64,000 bases of DNA from Breviolum minutum Mf 1.05b.01 (taxonomy: Eukaryota > Sar > Dinophyceae > Suessiales > Symbiodiniaceae): the NCBI GenBank assembly GCA_000507305.1, contig DF241779.1, positions 1 through 64,000 of the forward strand. The letters run 5' to 3'. The translations under genes were made by a program, and so were the position numbers. Below, one piece after another: positions 1-10,695 of the stretch (positions within the stretch are counted from its first letter, which is position 1; the number at the start of each line of letters is the position of its first letter). The notes under the pieces were generated by a model, which was given only the letters and a program-made list of their open reading frames with translations, did no database searches and had not been told where the DNA came from.

Positions 1-1022
1 ATCTCAATTCGCGCCTTGGAAAGACCAGCAAAGATGCCTGCAGGAAGTGCACTGAGCCTGTTGTCGAGCAACCTCAAATCTCGCAGCTTGGAAAGACCAG
101 AAAAGATGCCTTCAGGAAGTGCACTGAGCCTGTTGTCGGACAACCACAATTTTTGCAGCTTGGAAAGACCAGCAAAGATGCCTGCAGGAAGTGCACTGAG
201 CTTGTTGCTGAACATGTACAAGAGTCGCAGCTCGGAAAGACCAGCAAAAATGCCTTCAGGAAGTGCACTGAGGCTGTTGTAATACAACCTCAAATCTCGC
301 ACCGCAGAAAGACCTGCAAAGATGCCTTCAGGAAGTGCCCGGATTTTGTTTGTGCTCAAATCCAGGCCTTCCAGCTGAGTTGCGTCCAAGAAGGTCTCTT
401 GGTGCAGCCGTTGGATTCTGTTGCCGCTGAGGTCCAAGAACTTGAGCTTTGGATTTCCTTCAAGAAATCTTGGTGGCAGTTCTTCGATCAAATTACCACC
501 TTGGGTCTGAAAAAGGAGGTCAGCTTGCTCGTCCACATTGACCGTACTGCCCAACAACAGCTTCTCCAGTGATGGGAGATGTCTAAGGTGTGTTGCCGAG
601 ATCTCGGTCAGTTCATTCTCGCTCAGCGATAATACTTCCAACTTTGCAAGGCCCAAAAATGTGTCTTCGTGCAAGCATCGAACCTTGGCACGGCCCAGGT
701 CTAGCACACGTAAGCAAGGCAAATGTTTGAAAGACGTGGAATTCAACTGCACCAAAGAACTGTTGGCAAGCGAAAGATGCGATAGATGGCACCCCAAAGG
801 TTGGAAAGCTTTGGGGTGGATGCCTCGAAGCTTCTCAATGACTAACTGTTGTTGTTGCAGCTGCCCCGCCAAACCACAACTTTGCAAAAGCCCACCATCA
901 CAGCGGCATGGGAAGCATGCAAAGTCACCTCTGTGTCCAGGGTAGACATCCCGAGAAAGCAGCAATGCAATTAGTACACCCACCAAGGACGGTGAATAGA
1001 GATACTTGAGGCAAGATCGCAT
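1..1022 (-). CDS. Leucine-rich-repeat protein with signal-like N terminus (partial, runs off the window)
   Basis: A frame open from an ATG at 1022 to the window edge gives 340 residues with no stop. The N terminus has a hydrophobic stretch (LVGVLIALLL, about residues 15-24) followed by a Cys cluster, CFPCRC, that resembles an LRR N-terminal cap. About nine leucine-rich repeats follow. The last four are regular and near-identical, with the pattern LPxGIFxGLxxLxxLxLxxNxLSA (24 residues), the type seen in VLR/slit-like repeats and in many dinoflagellate LRR proteins. It is probably secreted or membrane-anchored. The five-pass membrane exon at 1324-2226 lies just upstream on the same strand, so this may be the C-terminal half of one membrane-LRR gene joined across an intron at about 1023-1330. 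The frame was checked codon by codon; ligand and function are unknown. Confidence 0.8.
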   Translation of the reverse strand, partial: MRSCLKYLYSPSLVGVLIALLLSRDVYPGHRGDFACFPCRCDGGLLQSCGLAGQLQQQQLVIEKLRGIHPKAFQPLGCHLSHLSLANSSLVQLNSTSFKHLPCLRVLDLGRAKVRCLHEDTFLGLAKLEVLSLSENELTEISATHLRHLPSLEKLLLGSTVNVDEQADLLFQTQGGNLIEELPPRFLEGNPKLKFLDLSGNRIQRLHQETFLDATQLEGLDLSTNKIRALPEGIFAGLSAVRDLRLYYNSLSALPEGIFAGLSELRLLYMFSNKLSALPAGIFAGLSKLQKLWLSDNRLSALPEGIFSGLSKLRDLRLLDNRLSALPAGIFAGLSKARIE

Positions 1023-1251
1023 ATGCGAAACACCAACCAAATCTCGCCAAGCTCTGTGACTTTGGTGCGGTTCTTCTTTTTGACCTTGAGCAGTTCTCTC
1101 CAACGATCTGCAGGCGCAGCAAATGTGAGCGAGACTCATGTAAACCGCCAAGTATTGAAGGAGACTTGAAGGAAAAGCGAAGACGGGACTTATACCTGAC
1201 AGTGGATCTGGCACAACGCAAGACAAACCTCCGCATTACAACGAAAAAAAG

Positions 1252-1293
1252 AACCACCACCACCACCACCACCACCACCACCACCACCACCAC
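1252..1293. repeat. (ACC)n microsatellite
   Basis: Fourteen uninterrupted ACC triplets lie between the LRR frame and the upstream membrane exon. They create spurious poly-Thr and poly-Val/Trp frames that are not genes. Confidence 0.95.
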
Positions 1294-1323
1294 GGTGACA
1301 ACCAAAAACCAGCCAGATGATCG

Positions 1324-2648
1324 TTACCAAACTCGCCCGATACAGTATTTGAGCAAGGTGCTAGTGCGAAAGTTGATATTTCTGCTAAATCCAAAATTGC
1401 CTGAAACGGAAGTCTCCACATGCAAATCTGTCATGCCAATGACAACCAGCAGGAGGTAGGTCACGAGATACCCAAGATCCAGGCACACATCCAACAAGGC
1501 AGATCCACAACGAAACCAGTACATCTTTGGAAACATGAGAAGAACAGTTGGATAGATGCTGTTGAACAATAGAAGCAACCAAAATGTCCAAAAAATGGCC
1601 TTCAATGCCCATGTTGCGGAACTGTTCTGTTGTATTGCAAAAACAGTAATGCCACCCAACAAGTGTAGCTTACCCAATGCTTGAAGTAGCACAGTCAAGG
1701 CTTGCAAAGCAGCTACTTTGAGATCATACTGCCTTCCTTGAATTCCAAAGTGGCGTTCGTATAAGATCTGAGACAATTTCAATTTTGAAGATGGGCGAAT
1801 CCAAACCAAGTCATGTGAAAAGACAATCACAAGCACTGCGTATGGCGCAGCTAAGCACATAGCACGCCACCACGATGGGGCTTCCATGATGGATTCATCG
1901 GATTCTGTGTTTCTGAGTGCAAGGAAGTTTCGAACATGTAGTGGGAGAGAAGCTTGCACATGGGATGGACCATAGCGGAAAATGTACTGGCAAGTAAAAT
2001 ACACTGCAATGAGCAAAGCCATAAGACGCACTAGTGCCATGGCCAGCCGAAGCACGGCATGTAATGATTTCGCTCCCTCCGCGGCATCTACATTTTGAAG
2101 CCATCTCCGTGGTTTGGCTTCATCCAAAAGGCCAAAACCTTCGGCTAAACGGCACAAGCCAGTGAGGTCTTTCTCCAACTTGGCCAAGGGGGTGACCAGG
2201 TTGGAGGACCACTGTGGCAAGATAGCCTGAGCGGGTCGATACCATAGGTTTGTATATATATATATTAATATATAAATGAATTCTGTGCTTTGCATGTCTT
2301 TGTCGCTTTGGGCCATCTTAGACTTTAGATTCTTGTATTCAACTCGAATTCACAAGATGGCATCAGATTGCAATGAGAAGAATTCGGTCAAAATTATCAA
2401 GATTTTGGCCCATTCAAGGTAGGAAACCATCCATGGAGAGCACGATCTTGCTGCATCTACGCTCTTCTTCTTGAGCAAATCCATCCCACAAGGCTGCAAT
2501 CCTCAATGGTTCTTCTTCGCTTTGAAACCTGTTGCTCAAGGAAACCCATACACTTTGCACCTGCTGTAGGGATTCGCAGGATATCTCGCAGGAGAGAATG
2601 TCCAAATAGGTGTCGGCTCCTATACTCACAAACAAATTCTCACTAAGA
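1324..2648 (-). CDS. Polytopic membrane protein exons
   Basis: The main exon probably starts at 2226, after a CTCAG acceptor, and stays open to 1324. It has about five hydrophobic segments (for example MALLIAVYF, YAVLVIVFS, ITVFAI, FWLLLLFNS, YLVTYLLLVVIG). A preceding exon at about 2648-2444 encodes an acidic soluble stretch (SEEEPLRIAALWDGFAQEEE). Joining 2444 (GT donor) to 2226 keeps the frame. The end of the membrane exon is not fixed: the frame runs on past the last segment to a stop at 1324, and a splice to the LRR exon starting at about 1022 is plausible. No family was recognised. Confidence 0.55.
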
Positions 2649-2649
2649 A

Positions 2650-3686
2650 AGTGTGCTTTGCGTCTTCAATGCAAATCAAGCGAGGGTCAAATGCCGATAC
2701 CGGCAACAAAAGTCAAACATAAACTTCAACACGCTGAAAACACAGGCCGGTCGACATGATCCAATGATCCACCAAAATTACAAGAGATCGAAAGCCCTCA
2801 ACATCTGCTGCGTCCTTCGTTGTCAAGGTCAGCTAAGCGTTTGATCGTCGCCTTGACGACCAGCCCATCCACAGCACGGCGCAGCGCATGCCTTGAGATC
2901 TGAAGGTCTGAGATTGGGTTCAAGGAAATAATTATAGAAAACAAATGGATCATCTGTACATGCACCTGGAACCCTAAACAACCTAATTACAACAATTTTT
3001 CATGTAAAGATTTGGAATAATCCAACTGAAACAACCCATGAATTAGAACATGGATGTTTGGGGTTGCAGGATGTTGCAGGTATCTATGTGATTTTCCCTC
3101 TAGTCCACCGTTGCCCGGCAATGCTTGAACTCATGCATGTCATGTACAGTACAAAGTCTTAAGCTTAGCATGCTCTACCAGAGATTTTGCCGGAATGCTA
3201 ACGCCCGAGTTCACTGTTTGTTCTACCATACGGCCCATGGCCATTTAAATGCTGGGTGTGTCACCATGCAAGGTGCAAAATGAGAAAAGTACCCCCAAAC
3301 CAAAGCAATGTTCCCAACAATGGCCAACTAAAGAGGATCTAGGCAATTGGAGAGCAAGAAATGCATGATTTTTGTAGATCCAGAAGGATCCAGGAGGATC
3401 TAGGGTTTTAAGGTTTTACATTCATGTTTTAAGACTTTACTGCGTGGAAAAAACCGACGGGTGCACCATGGAAACCAACTCTCAACCTCTAAACTGCACC
3501 GTTTCTTCTCATCCGAGAATCTCAAATCTCTCGAAGTGCATCCTGGCCTGGAAAAAGTGGTTTCTCCTTAGCTCGTGTAGGGTTGACAGTGGGGATCAAT
3601 GCGTAATGTAAGGTTTCTCCGGGTGAGTCTAACCTTCAACAAAAGGGGAGTCGTTGGTTCATTAGACATGACAATGGCTACAGTTG
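2650..3686. other. Intergenic or intronic, no gene seen
   Basis: Only short frames without codon character on either strand. It is probably an intron or spacer of the minus-strand membrane gene. Confidence 0.5.
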
Positions 3687-5161
3687 CTAGTGATTAAATG
3701 ACAATATCAATAGAGTTGGAAGACATAGACCAAACACACTGCCTGTAGCTCTTGGAGATCTAGGTCTGGATATGTGAAAGTGACTTGCCATTGCCAGAAG
3801 TGAATCACACATCCTATCCCCAAAGTGACTAAGGTGGTCTTGGACGTCACCAGAATGCATGTTGGCAAACAAACCACTTCGGGGCTTCAACTCCATCCAA
3901 AAGAAGCATTTAAACATGCACCAAAATGGAAGTATGGGATTGTTGTCCCAGCCGTTTCTCCAATAGTTTCTTTGTGCAAACGTGGCAGCCTCACAAAAAA
4001 AATGGGGAAATAACAAACAGATAGGCTGTCTGTACTGTCCAAGCATCAAATCCACCACATTCTCTTGTCGTACATGTTTGATGCTTGGATAAACATCTGC
4101 GCAAGTCCCAAAGACCAAAGAAGGGTGCGACAAGTTTGCAGGCTGAAGCACCTCCACCATAGTCAAGTCAGCTGAGTTGTAGCTCACACACCAACACATA
4201 TGTAATGCAGAACAAAATGGAAACCAGAAAGCATATTGTAGAATATGAATAGGTTGCATCTGCATTGCACATCTTTGCAAACCTGTAAGAAATGAAAGGT
4301 CATTTTAACATATTTAACAATTTCCATCAATTATCCCTCAACAGCAGACTCTCCACAAGGCAAACCTAAAATCTTCTTCCTGCACTTAGGACTTGGAAAA
4401 GTATCTATCCTCAAAGCCTCTCTTTTTTAGGGAAACGCCCATGAAAATTTCAAACATCTTTACACCACATAACCTTCCTATCCGAAGCATCCTATCCGAA
4501 CCATCTTTTCAAGTCGCACCTGTAAACAAATGGCTTCAGAAGCCAAAGCCAACTCCAGAGCTGCTCGTTGCATCTGATCAAAGCGCAGTGCTGCATAAGA
4601 GACACTGGCGAAGAGTAGCGACAGCGACGTGAGGCCAATGAGAGTAGCAGACATCTCTATGATCTCGGCCAGGCCGATGCAAAGCATCGGATACCTACAG
4701 CCATTCATCATGTCTATATGTTTCAGCTATCAATATGCGATATAGCTATCAGGACATCTGCCTTCATGTGGCAAACAAAAACATGGCTAAAGCAAACCTA
4801 TAAGTGCAAATAAAAACATCTCAAACTGCATGCTGTTTTATAATGTCTTATAGGTCTCGAAAGGTCTTGACATGATGGACAAGTGGGTTTAACACGGCAG
4901 GTCTACAATTCCGTTGTCAAGATCAGAACCAAAAGCTAAGCAGTTCAAAAGGAAAATCAAGCAGCAATGGAAATCTGATTGAACAAATGAAACCCCAGAG
5001 ATTTTCTGTAAGATTTTCACGAGAGTCATCGATATTTCATGACTGAAGTCTGGGTGGGGCAGGTGTAGTTTTTCAATCATTGCTAGATTTAAAGATGCTG
5101 AGTGACAAATCGCCACCAGTTCCGACCACTGAAAGGCCTCAAATAATGCTGGACATGTCAA
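3687..5161 (-). CDS. Probable exons of an unrecognised membrane protein
   Basis: Three minus-strand patches look coding. At about 4275-4030 there is an aromatic/Cys-rich hydrophobic stretch followed by NLSHPSLVFGTCADVYPS. At about 4700-4520 there is a membrane-helix-like segment (IGLTSLSLLFASVSYAAL) followed by an amphipathic helix. At about 5161-5000 there is a short soluble segment. The exon borders are not resolved. Their order and character fit upstream exons of the membrane gene at 1324-2648, but this linkage is inference. Confidence 0.35.
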
Positions 5162-7552
5162 AATGCAAAAGGAAGAAATGGATCATGCCAAGAAAGGCAT
5201 TCCAAAATGGATCTGGAAAAAAACAAGTCCGTTACATGCAAAGGGGTAATGGATGGTAATGGCATCTCCAGCAACTGCATGACACATGACATCCCATGAC
5301 GCTACATTATGCTACTCATGTGTTCCTGACCAGCGGATGAAAGTGTACGAGTACAGTTGATGGTGAAGAGAAATCCTGCGTGGCGATCACCTGTGATTTT
5401 GGATGTTCATCAAACCTGACGTAAATCCGAGAGAAACGACCTACCAAGCTTACTCACTCCACTGCTGGGTGGTTTTCATCATGGGAGCCCGATTTTGAAC
5501 GGATCCCTATCAACAGGAACATGGAGGAACAATTTCTTTCGGGGTCCAGTTTTTGGGCCCAAAAAGAAGACCTCCCCATGACATCCTCTGCAGCCGTAGG
5601 CACCAAATGACATCTGGAGAAGAACTTGTGGTGAAATCGAGAAAAGCGGTGGGCGTTGCAGTAGCCATGCAAATTTGAGTGGAAGTTCTTGCAGCAATTG
5701 CATGGAAACACATCCTCAGAGGCACCCAAATATAATTTAATATAATCAAATAAATATGAACCAAGGGCCGAAAACAAGGCCCTGTTGTCATCCATGGGCA
5801 TGCCTAGATGTCTATATATGTCTATTTCGGTGATGAAACTTAGAAACAACGCAACTCAAACATGGACTGTTTCTATGAACTTCTAGGTTGCACGCACCAA
5901 GTCAACCAATCGTAACCACAGGCAACACTGACATAATCATCAAATCCCTGCAATCATCAAATCATCCTTAAAAACCTTTATCATTCTCCCATGAATCTAC
6001 ATCCAAAAATTGCCATGTCCATTTTCATCCCATTTCTTCCCTTCCGTCCTAAAAACACCCAAAAAAAGCACACACCAACACCACAGGGGCGGGCCACCCT
6101 TCCTCCCCACAGAACAGTGTGCGTTTCTGATCCCAAACTCTGACCCGAAAAGAGGTCAACCAACAATTTGGATCGAGCTTCGGCTGGGCCTCCAAAGTCG
6201 CCGGAAACACCTGACGCCAAAACCGATGGTTTTTTCCTACCACAAACGGTCGAAGCATTGGGGGTCCCGGGTTGAATTGAAGTGCTTTAAAGAGTCATCA
6301 CAAAAAAAACATCACAAAAGCAGTTTTAGGGAGGATAATCTGGAAATTTCTGGAAATCACACAAACACAACTAAGAAATAATAAGAACAAAGGCTTAAAG
6401 GCAAGGCTGCGCAAAACAGAGTGCCTATTGTAAACAACAAACTGCATCGGTGCCGATAGATCATGCAAAGATCCTAGATACACAGTACATTTAGATACCG
6501 CACGTTAACTACTAATTATTTGCTGAATCACACTTTGAGCAAAAAAATCTCACACAGGGTTTCGCCTGTCTCGAAATGGTGTTGCGAAGAGCAAGCCTGT
6601 TCAAATGTCAGACAAATCTCAACTTTCGGATTGAAGCTCAGCTAGAAAAATGATCATCTCTCAGCACAGGAACACCATAGAATCCATCAGAATCATTCAT
6701 GTCATGTGCTCGAAGAGGCCAAGAATACAATGGCTTGACCACAAAGCTGAAATCACAATGCAAACCAACAAGCAGCAGAAAGCGATGAAGAAAACGGAGA
6801 AACGGACCAAAGGATCTGAAACAAGAATCAAAAAACAAGAAGAGAATCCAATCAAAAAACATAAAGATCTGAAGTCTGTCATGCAATTTCTGATAAAACC
6901 CTCCCTAAAAGATAGAGAACAAGAAGACAACAAGGGTCTAGAATTTCACACAGCATGTGCCACATGTGCGCACATGTGTTTGGGATGCTGTTGGGAATCC
7001 CTCAAAACTGCAAGATAGCCTCCTTTGCCAAACCGCGCCCAGCAAGGCCCCAAGCAAGGGATTTCAAAGCCTGGAGCCAGCTGGCTGTATCCTGTGACAC
7101 TTCAGGATGCAGCATTTTGGGCTCTGAAGCAAGGTTTGGTCGTCGCAAAATTCAAAAAGAATTTTTGGATATTTAATTGGCCTCAAAAATCATCCTGAAA
7201 AAATGTGTCAAGAAAGAATTCCTGGTCCTCAAAAGGACGTCAATTGCAAAAACGTTGCAAACAAAAACTGCAATGAACAATCTAAAGGGAATGAAGCTTT
7301 GCAATCAACCTGACTTCGCATCCCTTCATAGTTTGATAATGTTACAATGTTTGATACACATATTTCAGCTTCACCCCCCAACTCCTCAATGTGAACCCAT
7401 ACATGGCAGCCATGCCGGAATCGTTTCACCTTTTGAGCGGCCAAATGCCTCAGTCAATGACCAACTTTGCCATCCAATTGCTCGATATCTGACCATGTCT
7501 CACCAACACAAACAGTACCATGACAGGCCCGAATCGGAAGGGCGGAATATAT
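5162..7552. other. No supported gene
   Basis: Both strands carry only short overlapping frames. Frames at 5454-5849 (minus) and 6010-6381 (plus) lack recognisable motifs. I treat the stretch as intron or spacer. Confidence 0.45.
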
Positions 7553-7779
7553 GATTGGATTGGATATCTTTGATGATATCTTTACTTTACATATTATATG
7601 TTACAAAAAGATATATCTCACAAAACCAAACCATACCTAAAGGTTGTCCAAAATTTCTGATGACATTAACATATCATGGCCATTCATGGCCCATATCTCC
7701 TGATATCTTTTTAAGTGTCTATCATCATTGATCCTTTTCTAATGATATCTGATATCGAATGATATCTAATCCAATTCCC
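7553..7779. repeat. GATATC-rich imperfect inverted repeat
   Basis: The left end (attggattggatatc, with further gatatc blocks) is matched in inverse orientation by the right end (gatatcgaatgatatctaat and ccaat). Many GATATC palindromes occur in roughly 227 bp. It resembles a small non-autonomous inverted-repeat element lying just 3' of the TIR-like/LRR gene. Confidence 0.5.
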
Positions 7780-7849
7780 GTGATGTCTAATGATTGATGT
7801 AAAGATCGACGCATGTCTGTGCCAAGTTTCAATGCTTTCTTGGAAGCTT

Positions 7850-9963
7850 GAGGTACCAGTGGACAGCCGTGGACATAAAAGACCAGCTGCTGCAACTGAA
7901 GTTTCCACAGCGCCTTGTTACCAAGTTGAATATCCTCCAAGTCTGGGAGGTTGGAAAACCACAATTCAAGATGTCGCAAGGACGGCCCAGTCAAGGCTAA
8001 CAAGCCTGAGACACTTCGCAACGAGCCGGTGAAGCGAAGGACCAAGGTCTTCAGACTTGGAAGAGAAATACCATCAAGATCTACGCACTCCAGGCCAGTG
8101 TAAGCAAGATCCAGCCTCAAGCTTTGTAATCCACCCGGCATGTGGTTCAACAAATTGTATAAATGTCGCTCATTGAATAATTGGCAACCTGTGAGTGATA
8201 ATTGGACTTTGGTTCTTTCTTCATCTGCCTTCAGTGCTTGTAAGAGCCTGGATGGGTCATAGCCTTGCCGGTATGAGCTATCAATGGCGGCAAGTGCAAA
8301 ATGCGAGGCTAAAGCTTTGTTGACGATATCATAGTTTGGGTGCCTTGTTGGAATTTCCATGTTCAATGCCAAAGTTTTGGCCCGCGGAAATGCTATACTA
8401 TTCAGGATCCTGGTCTTGTCTTCCTCCTTCGAAGCTTGCGCAGTAGCAATGTCCACACCTAAACCTTTCTCAAGGACATCCACTGGAAATGCTTGCTCCC
8501 GTTGCGACTTGCAAAGCAAACCGAGAATTGGCCAAGTGCGGCCTTCAGCCCCAGCTAGGCCATCAGTAATCACATGCGCACAGGAAGTGTCGGTGGCAGC
8601 TACATCCAACAAAAAATTATTGGAATCACGCTCCTCCACCTCAGTGTGACTCTTGTGACATTGAAAAGAAACAACTATTCAACCACAACAGAGCTGACTT
8701 CTAATGGGTGCGACTTTGAGTTTCACATGTTGAAGTTTAAATCTCACCAGTGAATGACTCAAAATCAATTGACAGCAAGTTGACGTAATTTGACTAAACA
8801 ATCCAATAGGGGGCAACTGTGACCTGTGATGGCTGTGACGGCTGTGACAGGAAGACACCATGAAGTGAGCAATTAAGTGCTGGACAGCAATAGACTCCTC
8901 AAAACAACACCAGATTCGAGAAAACGGTGTGGCATTGGAATCTAAGACCAATAGCACTCCATAGCATAGCTGCATAGCCTTGTAAAAGGATGTCTTTCTG
9001 GGGTTATCTGAGATGGCATCCTCTAGGACATGCTGATTGTTGGCATAGGCGCAAACCCAATACGCTGGAGGGGCCAATGCTTGGCCAGAAAGTTCCCGGA
9101 TGCTTGCGTGGCGGCGAAGGCAAGCGAGAAACAATATGATTGGCTCAAGCCATGCGTGCGATACGAACCACAGTGGCAACTGATCCTCAGCTTTTTCAGC
9201 CACGAGCCTTAGTGACATGGAACCAGACGTGGCAAACATGAAATTCACCTTGAAACTGAGGACCATCCCGGATCATCCAGGAGTGGAGTAAAAAAAACAT
9301 AAAAATCCACCTTGAAAACATGTCATACATCCGCGAAAACAAATCACACTTCATACATTAATTAATCATCATCATGTTCCGAGCCCGATGAAAAGCGGGT
9401 TGAGATCACTACGGCCCCGATTCATCAGTGATTCTCGAGTGAGTGAAATCCGGCCGTTCGGTTGATCCTATCACTTCATGACATCGGCCGATCACATCTT
9501 GTCATCATCGTCCATGATCATCTGAACACGATATCTGAAGGGCCTGTTTTCCAAGAAATCGGGCAAAAAATGAATGGCCAAGCAACTCCACATAACTGCA
9601 GCCATGTCGGCCATGCGAAGTGCCCGGTGCTGCTGTAGCAGGGCGGATGATCCATTCATCTGCATGATAGAGGTTGAAAAGATTGTAAGACAAAGGTTTG
9701 CCATGTTCCTCACCAAAACTTCCTGCCCAACTGCCATGTTCACTCAACCAACCAATCATGTTATACGCAAAATCCAGCAATGCCTGGATCTGTGAAATGG
9801 TGACACCACTTCTTTCAGTAGGAATCTGTAAACGCCGAGGTTGAGCAAGCAAAGAATAGTCTGCAAGGGTCAAATCGCCAACGTCTGGCACCACATCAGC
9901 ATGTTGGAACTTCTCCCAGCCGCAGGACAACAACGTATTCCCATGCCCAGGCCCTGGTGGCAA
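7850..9963 (-). CDS. Protein with WVCAYANNQ/RIWCCFE domain and leucine-rich C-terminal part
   Basis: At least three exons are recognisable. About 9963-9560 encodes a helical N-terminal region (LADYSLLAQPRRLQIP, then NLYHADEWIIRPAT and CSYVELL). About 9210-8865 encodes the core, with WFVSHAW, YWVCAYANNQ, LLVLDSNATPFSRIWCCFEE. About 8639-7855 encodes a region ending in irregular leucine-rich repeats (LPSLKTLVLRFTGSL, SLRHLELWFSNL). This architecture occurs as a large multicopy family in dinoflagellate genomes. The SHAW...NNQ...RIWC order has a TIR-like feel, but I cannot confirm a TIR fold and leave the function open. Start codon and exact junctions are unresolved. A GT donor following HGCPL near 7855 may lead to a further 3' exon. 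Confidence 0.6.
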
Positions 9964-10695
9964 AACTGCTTGGACTCTTTCAATGATCTCTCCTCACAAG
10001 GAAGAAACGTCAATGGTTTAACACTGGTTTAACATCCAAAAATTTCAAATCAAAAAAATATATATTGCACCTTTGCATGCCCTATATACTATATACCCAT
10101 ATACCCTAAACATCCCTAAACAAAAAAACAACATGACAAAATCTAGTCTCCTGCTGTGGAACCGTGGTCCACAACCACGTCCACAACTCCACCAAACACG
10201 TGAATTTTCCGACTTGAACGCGCCATGGCGAGGAAAGCGGGCTGTGTGCTTCTTGTGGCACGACCCAATTAACTGGCGGTAATATGACCACATAAGTTAT
10301 GATGACGTTGCTTACAACATGTGCTCAAATGTCCTGACCATCTCCTCCAAGAAAGCAAGCAAACATAATCAACAGATTTTCTCCATCCCACATGATTTCT
10401 TATTCCATCAATTCTTGTTTGTGACCGCTCAAACATGTTCCAAATCCGCATTTTTCCGGGCTTTGCCGGACCCAAAAATGCAAATAACTTTGAACAGCGG
10501 CGTGTCGAAGTGTGAAAATCTTCTCTTGTGTTTGACACTCGGAAAAACTGAGATGAATTAAGCAGCATAGATGTTTGGATGGTTAAAGCAAAAACACAAC
10601 CAAGTCCCTTCCCCTTTTCCTTTTTATTATATCCCTTTTCAAAAATTTGAATTATATCTCAAATATATTCAAATATATATATCTTAGAAAAATTG
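9964..10695. other. Spacer between the EF-hand gene and the TIR-like/LRR gene
   Basis: No convincing exon. Minus-strand frames around 10270-10568 are open but have no family match by eye. A missing 3' exon of the EF-hand gene could lie here. Confidence 0.4.

Noticed and set aside
16-572. Plus-strand frames with regular 24-residue repeats (ERPAKMPAGSALSLL)
   Set aside because: Antisense shadow of the minus-strand leucine-rich repeats; the regularity comes from the real LRR frame.
9136-9150. Plus-strand ttggctcaag resembling the dinoflagellate spliced leader
   Set aside because: It is the antisense of the conserved SHAWLEP codons in the TIR-like/LRR gene, so coding constraint explains it.
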